Shown: positions 9,067-17,306 of the stretch, in pieces
How the letters are laid out: every line of letters starts with the position of its first letter
Position numbering within the stretch: the stretch's first letter is position 1
Source: Clostridiales bacterium
GTDB lineage: Bacteria > Bacillota > Clostridia > Christensenellales > Aristaeellaceae
Assembly: GCA_015056155.1 (NCBI GenBank)
Contig: SVGU01000017.1
Location: 1-41,763 of the forward strand
Direction: 5' to 3'
Length of the DNA: 41,763 nucleotides
Translations under genes and position numbers: made by a program
The notes under the pieces: generated by a model
What the model was told of the DNA's origin: nothing
What the model saw: the letters and a program-made list of their open reading frames with translations, nothing else
Databases searched by the model: none

Positions 9067-9096
9067 GGAGAGTCGTACGCCGGCTCTCCTTTTTTC
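9067..9096 (+). terminator. Intrinsic terminator after ftsZ
   Basis: GGAGAGTCG (9067-9075) pairs with CGGCTCTCC (9081-9089) around a 5-base loop with one wobble pair. The stem is followed at once by six T and a further T-rich stretch. It closes the ftsAZ unit. Confidence 0.9.
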
Positions 9097-9191
9097 AATT
9101 TTTTCTGCCCGTTTGAAACGGATGGCATGCGCCGTGCGTATGAATAGGTGAAAGCATTGAAACGAAATGGTGTGTCCGGAGGAACAGGAAG

Positions 9192-10448
9192 ATGCTGAAG
9201 AAATGGCTGATGTTGGCGGCGGTGATGATCATGATGATCGCCCCGGCCTGCGCGGAAAGCGAAACGTGGGAGGCCTGTGCCGACCAGCTGGTGCAGGAGC
9301 TGCCGCTGCTGCTGCGCGATGAAGCGTATCTGCGGATGTACAGCAGCAATGTGGACACGGACAACGAAGTATACCAGCGCCTGCTGGAATGCGCTTGGAC
9401 AAAGCCCGTCCGGGATGTATACCTCCACATGGATGCGGAGCTCCTTTGCGCGCTGCTGGCGGAACAGGGGACTGCCGTTGAGCTGGAATGGATGGAGCGA
9501 TACCTGCCTCACTACGCGCCGACGCTGATCCAGAATGCGTTTTCCGGGCTGCGGTCAGCGGAGGAGATCTGGCTGAATTATGCCGGACAGAGCGGGAGCT
9601 TCCATGTGGACCCGGCGGCGGAGGACGGCGTCGTGACGCTCATCCGGTTCTATGAGGACGGCTCGCCGCTCATGATCGGCCGGAGCGCATCCGGCGGCGC
9701 GGTGAACGTGTATGCCAGCATTCTTCCGAACGCCGATGGGCTGGAAACGTGCACGGGCGCCGCCGATGTGCAGGCATGGCTGGACGAAAAGGGGATGTCC
9801 ATGATCATCGCCTCGGACGAGTCGGTCAGCATGCCCGTCGACGGCGCTCCGGCAGAGGCAGGGACGATGGAGGAGCGGGTGCTTTGGTGCGCCCGGGAGA
9901 TGCTGGATCGGATGCAGGATCCGGACTTCGCCAGAGTCGTCGTCAGCGGCGACGAGGAGATCGTGAAGCGGCTGGCGGCATGGGCGAGTGCGGATGTGGA
10001 TGCGCTGCGGCTGATGCTGCGGGCGGAGATGGAGGAATCCGTCAGCATGCAGCTCTACGGGTACGATGGCATGCGCATCCTGGCGGACGGGAGCAGCCCG
10101 GTAGCGCGCATGCTGCTCAGGCAGATCCCCGGCAGCCTGACGTCCACTCTGATCATGCGCAGGAGCCGCACAGCCGTGTATGATCTGGCGGCGATCAGCA
10201 TGTCCTGCTTCGGCACGATGTACGCCGATCCCGCGCAGTCAGACGGCATGGGCGTGTACTTCCTGCTCCTGGAGGACGGACACAGCCTGTCGGTCACCTG
10301 GCATGCGCAAAACGGCGCGGTGTTCCTGAACGCCGGATACCTGCCGCTCCCTGCGCTTGCATATGTGGAGACGCAGACGGACATGACCGTATGGCTGATG
10401 AGTTCCGGTCTGCCGCTGCCCTGCACGGAAATACCGATGAATCAGTAA
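9192..10448 (+). CDS. Secreted protein of unknown function, two-module member of an ftsZ-linked family
   Basis: I do not recognise a described family. The 418-residue protein starts with a clear signal peptide (charged MLKK, hydrophobic core, cleavage near ACA-ES). It carries two copies of a roughly 185-residue unit whose conserved end is a strand-rich segment: residues about 147-204 (FYEDGSPL, GGAV, QAWLDEKG) and about 353-411 (FLLLEDG, NGAV, VWLMSSG). The same segment recurs in the next three genes. GGAGG at 9179-9183 supports the ATG at 9192. It begins 140 bp after ftsZ, beyond the terminator, and heads a four-gene unit. No convincing promoter was found. The product is probably extracytoplasmic; there is no lipobox or sorting signal. 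Confidence 0.8.
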   Translation: MLKKWLMLAAVMIMMIAPACAESETWEACADQLVQELPLLLRDEAYLRMYSSNVDTDNEVYQRLLECAWTKPVRDVYLHMDAELLCALLAEQGTAVELEWMERYLPHYAPTLIQNAFSGLRSAEEIWLNYAGQSGSFHVDPAAEDGVVTLIRFYEDGSPLMIGRSASGGAVNVYASILPNADGLETCTGAADVQAWLDEKGMSMIIASDESVSMPVDGAPAEAGTMEERVLWCAREMLDRMQDPDFARVVVSGDEEIVKRLAAWASADVDALRLMLRAEMEESVSMQLYGYDGMRILADGSSPVARMLLRQIPGSLTSTLIMRRSRTAVYDLAAISMSCFGTMYADPAQSDGMGVYFLLLEDGHSLSVTWHAQNGAVFLNAGYLPLPALAYVETQTDMTVWLMSSGLPLPCTEIPMNQ

Positions 10449-10461
10449 GGAGGATGAACGC

Positions 10462-11280
10462 ATGAAGAAGCTGCTGCTGGCGGCGCTGCTTTGCCTGACG
10501 CTCACGTCTGCGCAGGCGCTCACGCCGACGGTCACGCCGACCGCCGCGCCGCAGGAGACGCCCGCGCCCGCACAGACGGCGGAGGCCGTTGAAACGCCTG
10601 CGCCCACCCGGGTGCCGGACATGATCGCCGTGCCGGAGGGGGAGAAGCGCCCGCTGGCGACCCGCACGCCCCGGCCCACGGATGCGCCCCTGCCGGAGGA
10701 TCCCTTCATGGCCAACGCCGTGGAGATCGCCCGGCGCATCGACCTGCTGGCCGAAAGCAGCCTGTTCATCGTGTACTGGGATGGCTCCGGCACGAGCTTG
10801 TCGCAGCGCAAGGCCATTTCCCGGGGCGATCACACCAACCCCGTGGCGGCCTACGAGATGACGGGCGAGTCGATGCTGGCGGCCCTGATCGCGCACATGA
10901 GCGCGCAGATCTCCGCGCAGCCCGATCTGCCCCAGCCGGACCTCTCCCGGCCGGAGATCCGCCGCGATCTGGTCACAGCGCTGCCGGACATGCTGCTGGC
11001 AGATCTGCCGGAGGATGAGCTCGACCTGATCCGCACGCTGTGGCGGTACAAGGTTTTCGCCGACGACCGCCCGGACGGCTGCGGATTGATGTTCCTGCTG
11101 TACGAGGATGCGACGCCCGTGGCGGTCACATGGTACACCGAACGCGGCGCAGTGAACATGTCGGCGTGCTTCATGCCGGATGAAGCGCTGGAGGCCTGCC
11201 GCAATGCGCAGGAGGTGGCCGCGTGGTTCAGCGGGAAGGGACTCCCGGCAGCGGCTTTTGAGGAGGTGACGTGGCGATGA
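10462..11280 (+). CDS. Secreted protein of unknown function with Pro/Thr-rich linker, one-module family member
   Basis: Second gene of the secreted family, starting 13 bp after the first with GGAGG upstream. The 272-residue product has a signal peptide (MKKLLLAALLCLTLTSAQA), a proline/threonine-rich low-complexity linker at about 20-80, and one family unit. The unit begins ANAVEIARRI and ends in the conserved strand-rich segment at about 206-262 (GCGLMFLLYED, VTWYTERGAV, LEACRNAQEVAAWF). The linker looks like a flexible spacer between an anchor or membrane surface and the module. Function is unknown and no catalytic motif is evident. Confidence 0.8.
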   Translation: MKKLLLAALLCLTLTSAQALTPTVTPTAAPQETPAPAQTAEAVETPAPTRVPDMIAVPEGEKRPLATRTPRPTDAPLPEDPFMANAVEIARRIDLLAESSLFIVYWDGSGTSLSQRKAISRGDHTNPVAAYEMTGESMLAALIAHMSAQISAQPDLPQPDLSRPEIRRDLVTALPDMLLADLPEDELDLIRTLWRYKVFADDRPDGCGLMFLLYEDATPVAVTWYTERGAVNMSACFMPDEALEACRNAQEVAAWFSGKGLPAAAFEEVTWR

Positions 11281-11936
11281 AGCGATTGACAGCGATCTGT
11301 CTGGCCCTGCTGATGTGCCTGTGCGTGCTGACGGCAGGGGCGGAAGGCGCGGAGCTGACCTACGCCCGCGCGGTGGAGATGGCGCAGCATATGCACGCGA
11401 TCGCCAGCGGCGACTACATGGCGAGCAACGGCGTGCCCGAGTCGATCCAGCGCCGCGCCCGGGAATGGGCGGCGGGCATCACCGGCGAACCGAGGCTGGT
11501 CGTCCGGCTCGACCTGAACGAATATGCCTACATCCGGGAGATCCGCACGACCTTCATGAACGAGCACCCGATGGTCGCCTATGAGGCCGAGAGCAGCGCG
11601 ACCTCCCGCATCATGATCTCCATGATGGCCTATGCGGCGTGGGAATCTGTCGTGAGCGAGTCGCTGTTCGAAGAGATCGTGGAGGTGAACACGCAGCTGA
11701 ACTGCGAGATGATCTACGCCGAAGAAGGGGAAACGGGATACGGCATGTACCTCGTCTTTTACGAGGGCGCGGCGCCGCTGCTGATCCTCTCCAGCGGGGA
11801 GAATGGCGCTGTGTCGCTGCAGGCGAGCTTCGTGCCCAGCGAGCGGCTGGCGCGCTGCCAGAACCACGGGCAGGTGGCGCTCTGGCTCATGCTCAACGGC
11901 ATCTCCATGACGGCCCAGGAGGTACTGCCCGAATGA
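11277..11936 (+). CDS. Secreted protein of unknown function, one-module family member
   Basis: Third gene of the secreted family. The ATG at 11277 overlaps the preceding stop as ATGA and follows AGGAGG near 11260, so translational coupling is likely; a GTG at 11271 is an alternative. The 219-residue product has a signal peptide ending near AGA-EG and one unit, beginning ARAVEMAQHM. The conserved segment is at about 155-209 (YGMYLVFYEG, GENGAVSLQASF, LARCQNHGQVALWL). There are no transmembrane helices after the signal. No known domain was recognised. Confidence 0.8.
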   Translation: MKRLTAICLALLMCLCVLTAGAEGAELTYARAVEMAQHMHAIASGDYMASNGVPESIQRRAREWAAGITGEPRLVVRLDLNEYAYIREIRTTFMNEHPMVAYEAESSATSRIMISMMAYAAWESVVSESLFEEIVEVNTQLNCEMIYAEEGETGYGMYLVFYEGAAPLLILSSGENGAVSLQASFVPSERLARCQNHGQVALWLMLNGISMTAQEVLPE

Positions 11937-13180
11937 CGCGGGTGTGCAGGAACATGTGGATAACGATGCTGCTCCTGTGCATCTGCGGCGGTGCAGCGGC
12001 GGAAACAGCGCCCGGAGCGGTGCTGGCCGCCATGCCTGCCCGGTCGCTGAAGCTGCTGGGAAGCGACTATATGCAGCAAATGAACACCTCCGCCGCGGGC
12101 ACGGCGGAGGAAGCGGAAGTGCGCCGGAAGGTCACGGAGATCATGGCGGGCGATTATGCCGCCCCTGCCCATGTGTTTCTGGTGACCTGCCCTGCGAAGG
12201 AAGGCGAAATGCAGGGCTGGGCGTGGCCGTATGAGGCCGCCGACCGGATCCGCCGCACGAATCCGTCGCCGCTGGCGTTCCTGGACGAGCTGAAGGCGCT
12301 GAAGGAATTCATGGATGGCACGGGCATTTCCGCTCTCGTCAGCAACGCGGCGGACGACCGCCTCTACGCATCGGACCAGCCCGGAGGATGCGGGCTGCTG
12401 TTCCTGATCTACCGCCGGGGGACGCCGTACGTGGTCGCCTGGAATGCGGAGAACGGCGCGGTGCGGCTGCGCGGCAGCTTCCTGCAGGATGCGCCGCTTG
12501 CCCGCTGCTATACGGAAGCAAAGTTGGCCGCCTGGCTGGCGGCGCGGGGGTATCCGGAGGCGGTTGTGACCGGGCTGAAGCGGGATGCACAGGCGACCCC
12601 CGAAGTGTCCGGCGTCTCCGGCACCGGCGGATTTGACCCGGAGCGGGCGCGGCAGCTTGCAGAGCGGATGGCCATGCAGGCTGCGCAGGATGTGTCGCAG
12701 GAGCGCTCGGCGGCGCTTGCTGCGGCCTTCTCCCAAAGACCGCGCCTCATCCTCGTGGGCGAACCCGGACAGGATCTCCTCAGCATGGGCGTGCTGCTGG
12801 AAACCCGACGGGAGCCGCAGGAAGTCAGAGCGTACGTCGAACGCTTCTATGAGCGGCAGGCGGTGGAAATGCTGGCGAAGTTCAGCCGGGATGGGCTGGC
12901 GAAGCCGGCGGACGGCGCATTCAGCCTGTCCGGAAGCGGACCGTGCTCCCTGATCTATCAGGACGCATCGGCAAAGGGCAGCGGCGCGGCGATCCTCCTG
13001 TATGAGGAGGCGCCGCCCGTGTGCCTGTACTGGTATGCGGAGAACGGCGCGGTGCGCATGGAGGGATGGTTTGGCCCGGAGGCGCTGGGCGCATGCCGGA
13101 GCGCGGCGGAGGTCGCCGTCTACCAGCTGGCGAACCTCCATGCGGCGGTATCCATCCCGTTCAGGGAATGGCGGGAGTGA
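11933..13180 (+). CDS. Secreted protein of unknown function, two-module family member
   Basis: Fourth gene of the secreted family, coupled to the third by an ATGA overlap at 11933-11936. The reading frame continues far upstream, but the ATG at 11933 is followed by a hydrophobic signal-like stretch (MWITMLLLCICGGAAA), which fixes the start. The 415-residue product has two units. The conserved segment occurs at about 151-207 (GGCGLLFLIY, WNAENGAVRL, LARCYTEAKLAAWL) and at about 349-402 (AAILLYEEAPP, YWYAENGAVRM, LGACRSAAEVAVY). Its last 20 bp overlap the convergent PBP gene. Function is unknown. Confidence 0.8.
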   Translation: MTRVCRNMWITMLLLCICGGAAAETAPGAVLAAMPARSLKLLGSDYMQQMNTSAAGTAEEAEVRRKVTEIMAGDYAAPAHVFLVTCPAKEGEMQGWAWPYEAADRIRRTNPSPLAFLDELKALKEFMDGTGISALVSNAADDRLYASDQPGGCGLLFLIYRRGTPYVVAWNAENGAVRLRGSFLQDAPLARCYTEAKLAAWLAARGYPEAVVTGLKRDAQATPEVSGVSGTGGFDPERARQLAERMAMQAAQDVSQERSAALAAAFSQRPRLILVGEPGQDLLSMGVLLETRREPQEVRAYVERFYERQAVEMLAKFSRDGLAKPADGAFSLSGSGPCSLIYQDASAKGSGAAILLYEEAPPVCLYWYAENGAVRMEGWFGPEALGACRSAAEVAVYQLANLHAAVSIPFREWRE

Positions 13181-15569
13181 CGGACGGCGCGGCGAAGATG
13201 GAAACGGGCCGGTTGTCCTCGTCGTCGTCCCGGTCGAACAGGCTGCTGAACCAGCTGCCGAAGGAGGGGCGCTCCACGCGGGCGATCTGCACGCTCTGCA
13301 TGCCCTCGAGCAGGATGCCGTTGTCCAGCAGTTCCGCGTGCACGGGAATGACGCGGTAGGTGTAGGTGACGCCCGGCTGGGCGCGGTCATCGGTGTAGGT
13401 GAGGGTCTGTCCGGCCTCGGCGCGCATCTCGGTGAGGATGAAGCTCTCGCCCACCGCGTCGCGCTGCACCCGGTAGACCGCCGCGCCGCTGGCCTGAATG
13501 ACCAGACGGGGCTGCCCCTGTTCATCATGAGTAACGTAGAAGGACTTCGCCGAGGCCGGCGCGGTCCATACGTCGCTCTTTTTTGTGGGCTGCGTGCCCT
13601 CGCGGAACACCTCGGTGAGCTTGTAGGCGTCGGGGGTGAGGGAGCTGGCGAGCATGGGCTCTCCCTTGAGCTGGATGGCCTTCTTGTCCAGGGTGACGCT
13701 GACGATGCCGGAGGGCTTGCGGAAGGCCGGCTTGCTCCTGGAGGCGTAGTACGCCTTGAGGAAATTGCGCGCCAGGGTGGCGGGATTCGTGCCGCCGGAG
13801 ACGCTGTTGGGCAGGCGGTGGGTATTGTCCGGCTGATCGTACCCCATCCAGACGGCGGTGGACAGCTCGGCGGTGTAGGCGGACATCCATGCGTCGCGGT
13901 TGCCGCCGCCGGTCATGTTGACGGTGCCGGTTTTGCCCGCCACGGACACCCCGGCGGAGTTGAGGCGCGTGCCGGTGCCGGTGGCGACGACGGTCTGCAT
14001 CAGATTCGTCATCAGGTAGGCGGACTGCTCGGACAGCACGCGCGTGCCGGCGTCCTGATGCTGATAGACGACCACGCCGCTCTGGTCGGTGATGCGCTCG
14101 ATGAAATACGGGGCATAATAGATCCCGCCGTTGGCAAAGGGCGCATAGGCCGCGGCCATCTGCACGGGGGACGCGCCGTAGGTCATGCTGCCCAGGGCGA
14201 GGGACAGGTTCCAGTCGCTGTCTGTCACCTCGATGCCCACGGCTTGCAGATAGCGTCTGCTGCTGGCCAGGCCGATCTGCTCGATCAGCTTGACGGCGGG
14301 GATGTTGAGGCTGTTCTTGAGCGCCGTGCGGACGGTGACGTTGCCGTAGTAGGCGTTGCCGGCGTTTTGGGGCTTGTAGGTCCCGAAGGCGGTGGGCTCG
14401 TCGAGGATGACGTCGGCGCAGGTGAGGCCGGCGTATTCCATCGCGGGAGCGTAGACGGCCAGGGGCTTCAGGGCGCTGCCGGGCTGGCGGCGCAGGTGGG
14501 TGGCACGGTTGAGGCCGCGGCGGGTCTGGTATTCCCGGCCGCCGACGATGGCGCGGACGGCTCCGCTCGCGGTGTCAACGGCGGCTGCGGCGGCCTGTAC
14601 GGGCGTGCCGTCCCGGGCGTTGGCCGGGAATGCGCTGCTGCTTGCGAACTGCTGGTCCATGATGGTCTGCATCTGCGGGTCGAGGGTCGTTTCGATCCGG
14701 TAGCCGCCGGCCAGCAGCACCTCTGCGGACACGTCCAGCTGCAGCTCCGCCTCGTCCAGCACCGCATCCACGAACCAGCCGTATTCCGTCTGGACGGCCC
14801 CGGAGGCGACTACGGTCACGTCCTCTTTTGCAGCGGCTTCGTACTGCTCCGGGGTGAGCATGCCCTCGTCGCGCATGACGGAGAGGATGTACAGCCGGCG
14901 CTCCCGGTTTGCCTCGGGGGAGGCGTGGAGGCTGTATGCGGAGGGCGCCTTGATGGCGGCGGCCAGCGCGGCGGATTGCGCAGGGGACAGCTCCGCCGCA
15001 TCGACGCCGAATGTCACCTCCGCCGCGGCCTGAATGCCGTAGGCGCCCTGCCCGAAGTAGATGAAATTCAGGTACATGTCCAGGATCTGATCCTTCGTGT
15101 ACATCTCCTCCATCTGCAGGGCCAGCCAGATCTCCTCGAGCTTGCGAGCGATGGTTTTCTGGCTGGACAGGTGCGACAGCTTGACGAGCTGCTGGGTGAT
15201 GGTGGAGGCTCCCTGCGAGAAGCCGCCGGCGCGCACGTTGGAGGCCACTGCGCCGAGGATGCGCGTCACGTCAAAGCCGGGATGCTTGTAGAACCGGAGA
15301 TCCTCAGCCGCCAGAAACGCGTCGATGACATGCCGGGGGAGCGCCGAGGTGTCGATGACCGTCCGGTTCTCCCGCCCGACAAGGGTGGTGACATAGCTGC
15401 CGTCCCGGTCGTAGATCGCGCCCTTCTGCGCCACGCCCGTCAGCTTCTGCGGGTCAAGGGTCTGCCAGCGGGCGACGTCGAAATGGTCGTAGGCCCAGAC
15501 GCCCCCTGCGGTCAGAAAAACGATCACGATCAGCCAAAGCAGCGGCTGGATCCATCGCCGGAATCTCAC
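13161..15569 (-). CDS. Class A penicillin-binding protein (PBP1A type), bifunctional glycosyltransferase/transpeptidase
   Basis: This enzyme polymerises glycan strands and cross-links their peptides outside the membrane. It has 802 residues from a GTG at 15569; GGAGGG lies 6 bases before that GTG but only one base from an ATG at 15575, so the GTG is preferred. Order: a short basic tail and membrane helix; the GT51 domain with AAEDLRFYKH (catalytic Glu 89), STITQQLVKL and MYLNFIYFGQGAYG; then the transpeptidase with SALK (Ser 365), SLN (420) and KTG (546). A C-terminal fibronectin-III-like domain follows. The stop lies inside the last codons of the convergent secreted-family gene. Confidence 0.94.
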   Translation of the reverse strand: MRFRRWIQPLLWLIVIVFLTAGGVWAYDHFDVARWQTLDPQKLTGVAQKGAIYDRDGSYVTTLVGRENRTVIDTSALPRHVIDAFLAAEDLRFYKHPGFDVTRILGAVASNVRAGGFSQGASTITQQLVKLSHLSSQKTIARKLEEIWLALQMEEMYTKDQILDMYLNFIYFGQGAYGIQAAAEVTFGVDAAELSPAQSAALAAAIKAPSAYSLHASPEANRERRLYILSVMRDEGMLTPEQYEAAAKEDVTVVASGAVQTEYGWFVDAVLDEAELQLDVSAEVLLAGGYRIETTLDPQMQTIMDQQFASSSAFPANARDGTPVQAAAAAVDTASGAVRAIVGGREYQTRRGLNRATHLRRQPGSALKPLAVYAPAMEYAGLTCADVILDEPTAFGTYKPQNAGNAYYGNVTVRTALKNSLNIPAVKLIEQIGLASSRRYLQAVGIEVTDSDWNLSLALGSMTYGASPVQMAAAYAPFANGGIYYAPYFIERITDQSGVVVYQHQDAGTRVLSEQSAYLMTNLMQTVVATGTGTRLNSAGVSVAGKTGTVNMTGGGNRDAWMSAYTAELSTAVWMGYDQPDNTHRLPNSVSGGTNPATLARNFLKAYYASRSKPAFRKPSGIVSVTLDKKAIQLKGEPMLASSLTPDAYKLTEVFREGTQPTKKSDVWTAPASAKSFYVTHDEQGQPRLVIQASGAAVYRVQRDAVGESFILTEMRAEAGQTLTYTDDRAQPGVTYTYRVIPVHAELLDNGILLEGMQSVQIARVERPSFGSWFSSLFDRDDDEDNRPVSIFAAPSVTPAIP

Positions 15570-15690
15570 AAGCATCCCTCCCACCGCGTATCCTTGCCGG
15601 AAATGAAGGAAATACTGCATCAATCCCCACGGTAAGTCCTGTAAAACGCAGAAAATTTTCGGAAAATGCCACAATAATCGAAATTAGGGC

Positions 15691-15719
15691 TGGTCAAATC
15701 GCCGAAAAGGGACTATAAT
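15691..15719 (+). promoter_or_regulatory. Promoter of the solute-binding protein gene
   Basis: TGGTCA (15691-15696) and TATAAT (15714-15719) are 17 bases apart, ahead of the AGGAGG ribosome site and the ATG at 15754. The -35 matches four of six consensus bases. Confidence 0.7.
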
Positions 15720-15753
15720 ATACATACATATAAATATGTCAGGAGGAAATGCG

Positions 15754-17256
15754 ATGCGCAAGCTGATCGTATGGCTGCTCCTTGTCACGATGCTGATGAT
15801 GACTCCCAGCGCTTATGCCGAGGAGTCCTTCAGCATGGCCGGTTATGATGACGAGGAGACCTACCATGTCTGGACGGAGAACCTGTTTTTCGAGCGTATG
15901 CAGGAAAAGACGGGCCTGGAGCTGGAGCTGATCCAGTATACCACGGCGGCCAAGTGGCAAGCTGCGAAGGACGCGATGCTCGCGGGCAGCCAGGAGTTGC
16001 CGGATGCGCTGTTCAAGGCGGACCTGACCACGCAGGAAACGGTGGCGTGGTACGAGGCCGGCAAGCTGATCGACCTCAAGCCGTACCTTGCCGAGCATGC
16101 GCCGAACCTCTGGGCGCTGCTGGAGAGCAACCCGGAATGGATGAAGGCGATCACCCTGCCCGATGGCGCGATCGTCGCGCTGCCCTATCTGGATACGCTG
16201 CAGTTCAACAACGCCATGTGGATCAACGAAACGTGGCTGAAGAAGCTGAACCTGTCCGTGCCCACCACCGCAGAGGAGCTGACGGAGGTGCTGCGCGCCT
16301 TCCGCCGTACGGACATGAACGGCAACGGCGACAAGGACGACGAGGTGCCCTTTACCTTCTCCAGCATGTGGGACCTGCGGTTCCTGCTGCATGCCTTCGG
16401 TGTCAATGCAAACGATTACTACATCACCATGGACGAAAACGGGACGGTCTCGCAGATCCTGACCACGGAGGAGAACCGCGCGTTCATCACGTGGCTGCAC
16501 CAGCTGTGGGAGGAGGGCCTGATCGACCTGAACGGCTTTACGGCGATGCGCTCTGCCGCCGCTGCCCCGGAGGAGGATACCCCCGTGGTGTACGGCGTGA
16601 TGCTCGCGCCCTCGCCGGCCAGCCTGATCCACACCAGCAAGATGGATCAGTACGTGCTGCTGGAGCCCCTGTTCTGTGACGGAAAGCAGGTCTACCGCGA
16701 CCTGACCGGCGACGTCATCCGCGGTACCTTCGCCATCACCAGCGCCTGCAAGGATCCCGCGGCGCTCCTGCGCTGGGTCGACTTCCTCTATACGGAGGAG
16801 GGCTTCATCCTGTCCGAGGCGGGCATGGAGGGCGTGGAGTTCGACGTGAATGACGACGGCTCCTGGCTGTGGGTGGACACGACCGAAACCCTGAACAAGA
16901 TCACCCTGCCCTCGGCGACGATCCGCACCGGTTCGCCCACGCCGGGCTTCACCTCCGTGGCGTTCCAGCAGCGGCTGGACGATCCGACGACCCAGCGGGT
17001 GGTCAGCGCGCTGATGCGCCTGCGGGAGATCGACAGCATGCCCTATCCGCTGGTGTGGCTGACGCAGGAGCAGCAGAATCGCGTGGACGAGCTGATCATG
17101 CAGATCGGCAGCTACGCAGAGCTGCAGATGGTCTGGTTCGTGACCGGCGACGTCGAGCTGACGGACGAAACGTGGCAGGAGTTCTGCCAGAAGGTGCACG
17201 ACCTGGGCGTCGATGAAATGGTTTCCATCTGGCAGGAAGCCGCCAATGCAGATTGA
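15754..17256 (+). CDS. Extracellular solute-binding protein, family 1-like (orphan)
   Basis: A 500-residue secreted binding protein of the ABC sugar type. The start at 15754 follows AGGAGG; an in-frame ATG at 15736 would place the ribosome site inside the gene. The signal peptide ends SAYA-EE, a signal-peptidase I site with no lipobox cysteine, which is unusual because Gram-positive binding proteins are normally lipoproteins. The mature part has typical elements: FFERMQEKTG, the hinge-region DALF segment, and a calcium-loop-like stretch DMNGNGDKDDE seen in many clostridial members. No permease or ATPase gene is adjacent. It is followed by a galactokinase-like gene with no terminator between, so a sugar ligand is plausible but unproven. 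Confidence 0.82.
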   Translation: MRKLIVWLLLVTMLMMTPSAYAEESFSMAGYDDEETYHVWTENLFFERMQEKTGLELELIQYTTAAKWQAAKDAMLAGSQELPDALFKADLTTQETVAWYEAGKLIDLKPYLAEHAPNLWALLESNPEWMKAITLPDGAIVALPYLDTLQFNNAMWINETWLKKLNLSVPTTAEELTEVLRAFRRTDMNGNGDKDDEVPFTFSSMWDLRFLLHAFGVNANDYYITMDENGTVSQILTTEENRAFITWLHQLWEEGLIDLNGFTAMRSAAAAPEEDTPVVYGVMLAPSPASLIHTSKMDQYVLLEPLFCDGKQVYRDLTGDVIRGTFAITSACKDPAALLRWVDFLYTEEGFILSEAGMEGVEFDVNDDGSWLWVDTTETLNKITLPSATIRTGSPTPGFTSVAFQQRLDDPTTQRVVSALMRLREIDSMPYPLVWLTQEQQNRVDELIMQIGSYAELQMVWFVTGDVELTDETWQEFCQKVHDLGVDEMVSIWQEAANAD

Positions 17257-17306
17257 TCCTTGAAAAAGCATAGAGCAGTGAACATTTGGAAGGACGGTAT
17301 GACACA

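Noticed and set aside
9097-9191. Promoter for the secreted-family operon
   Set aside because: TTGAAA near 9113 and TATGAAT near 9139 are 20 bases apart, too far for a confident call.
13002-15635. 877-codon open frame on the plus strand
   Set aside because: It lies opposite the class A PBP gene, which has all catalytic motifs; the plus-strand translation is Gly/Ala/Val-rich without any recognisable domain.
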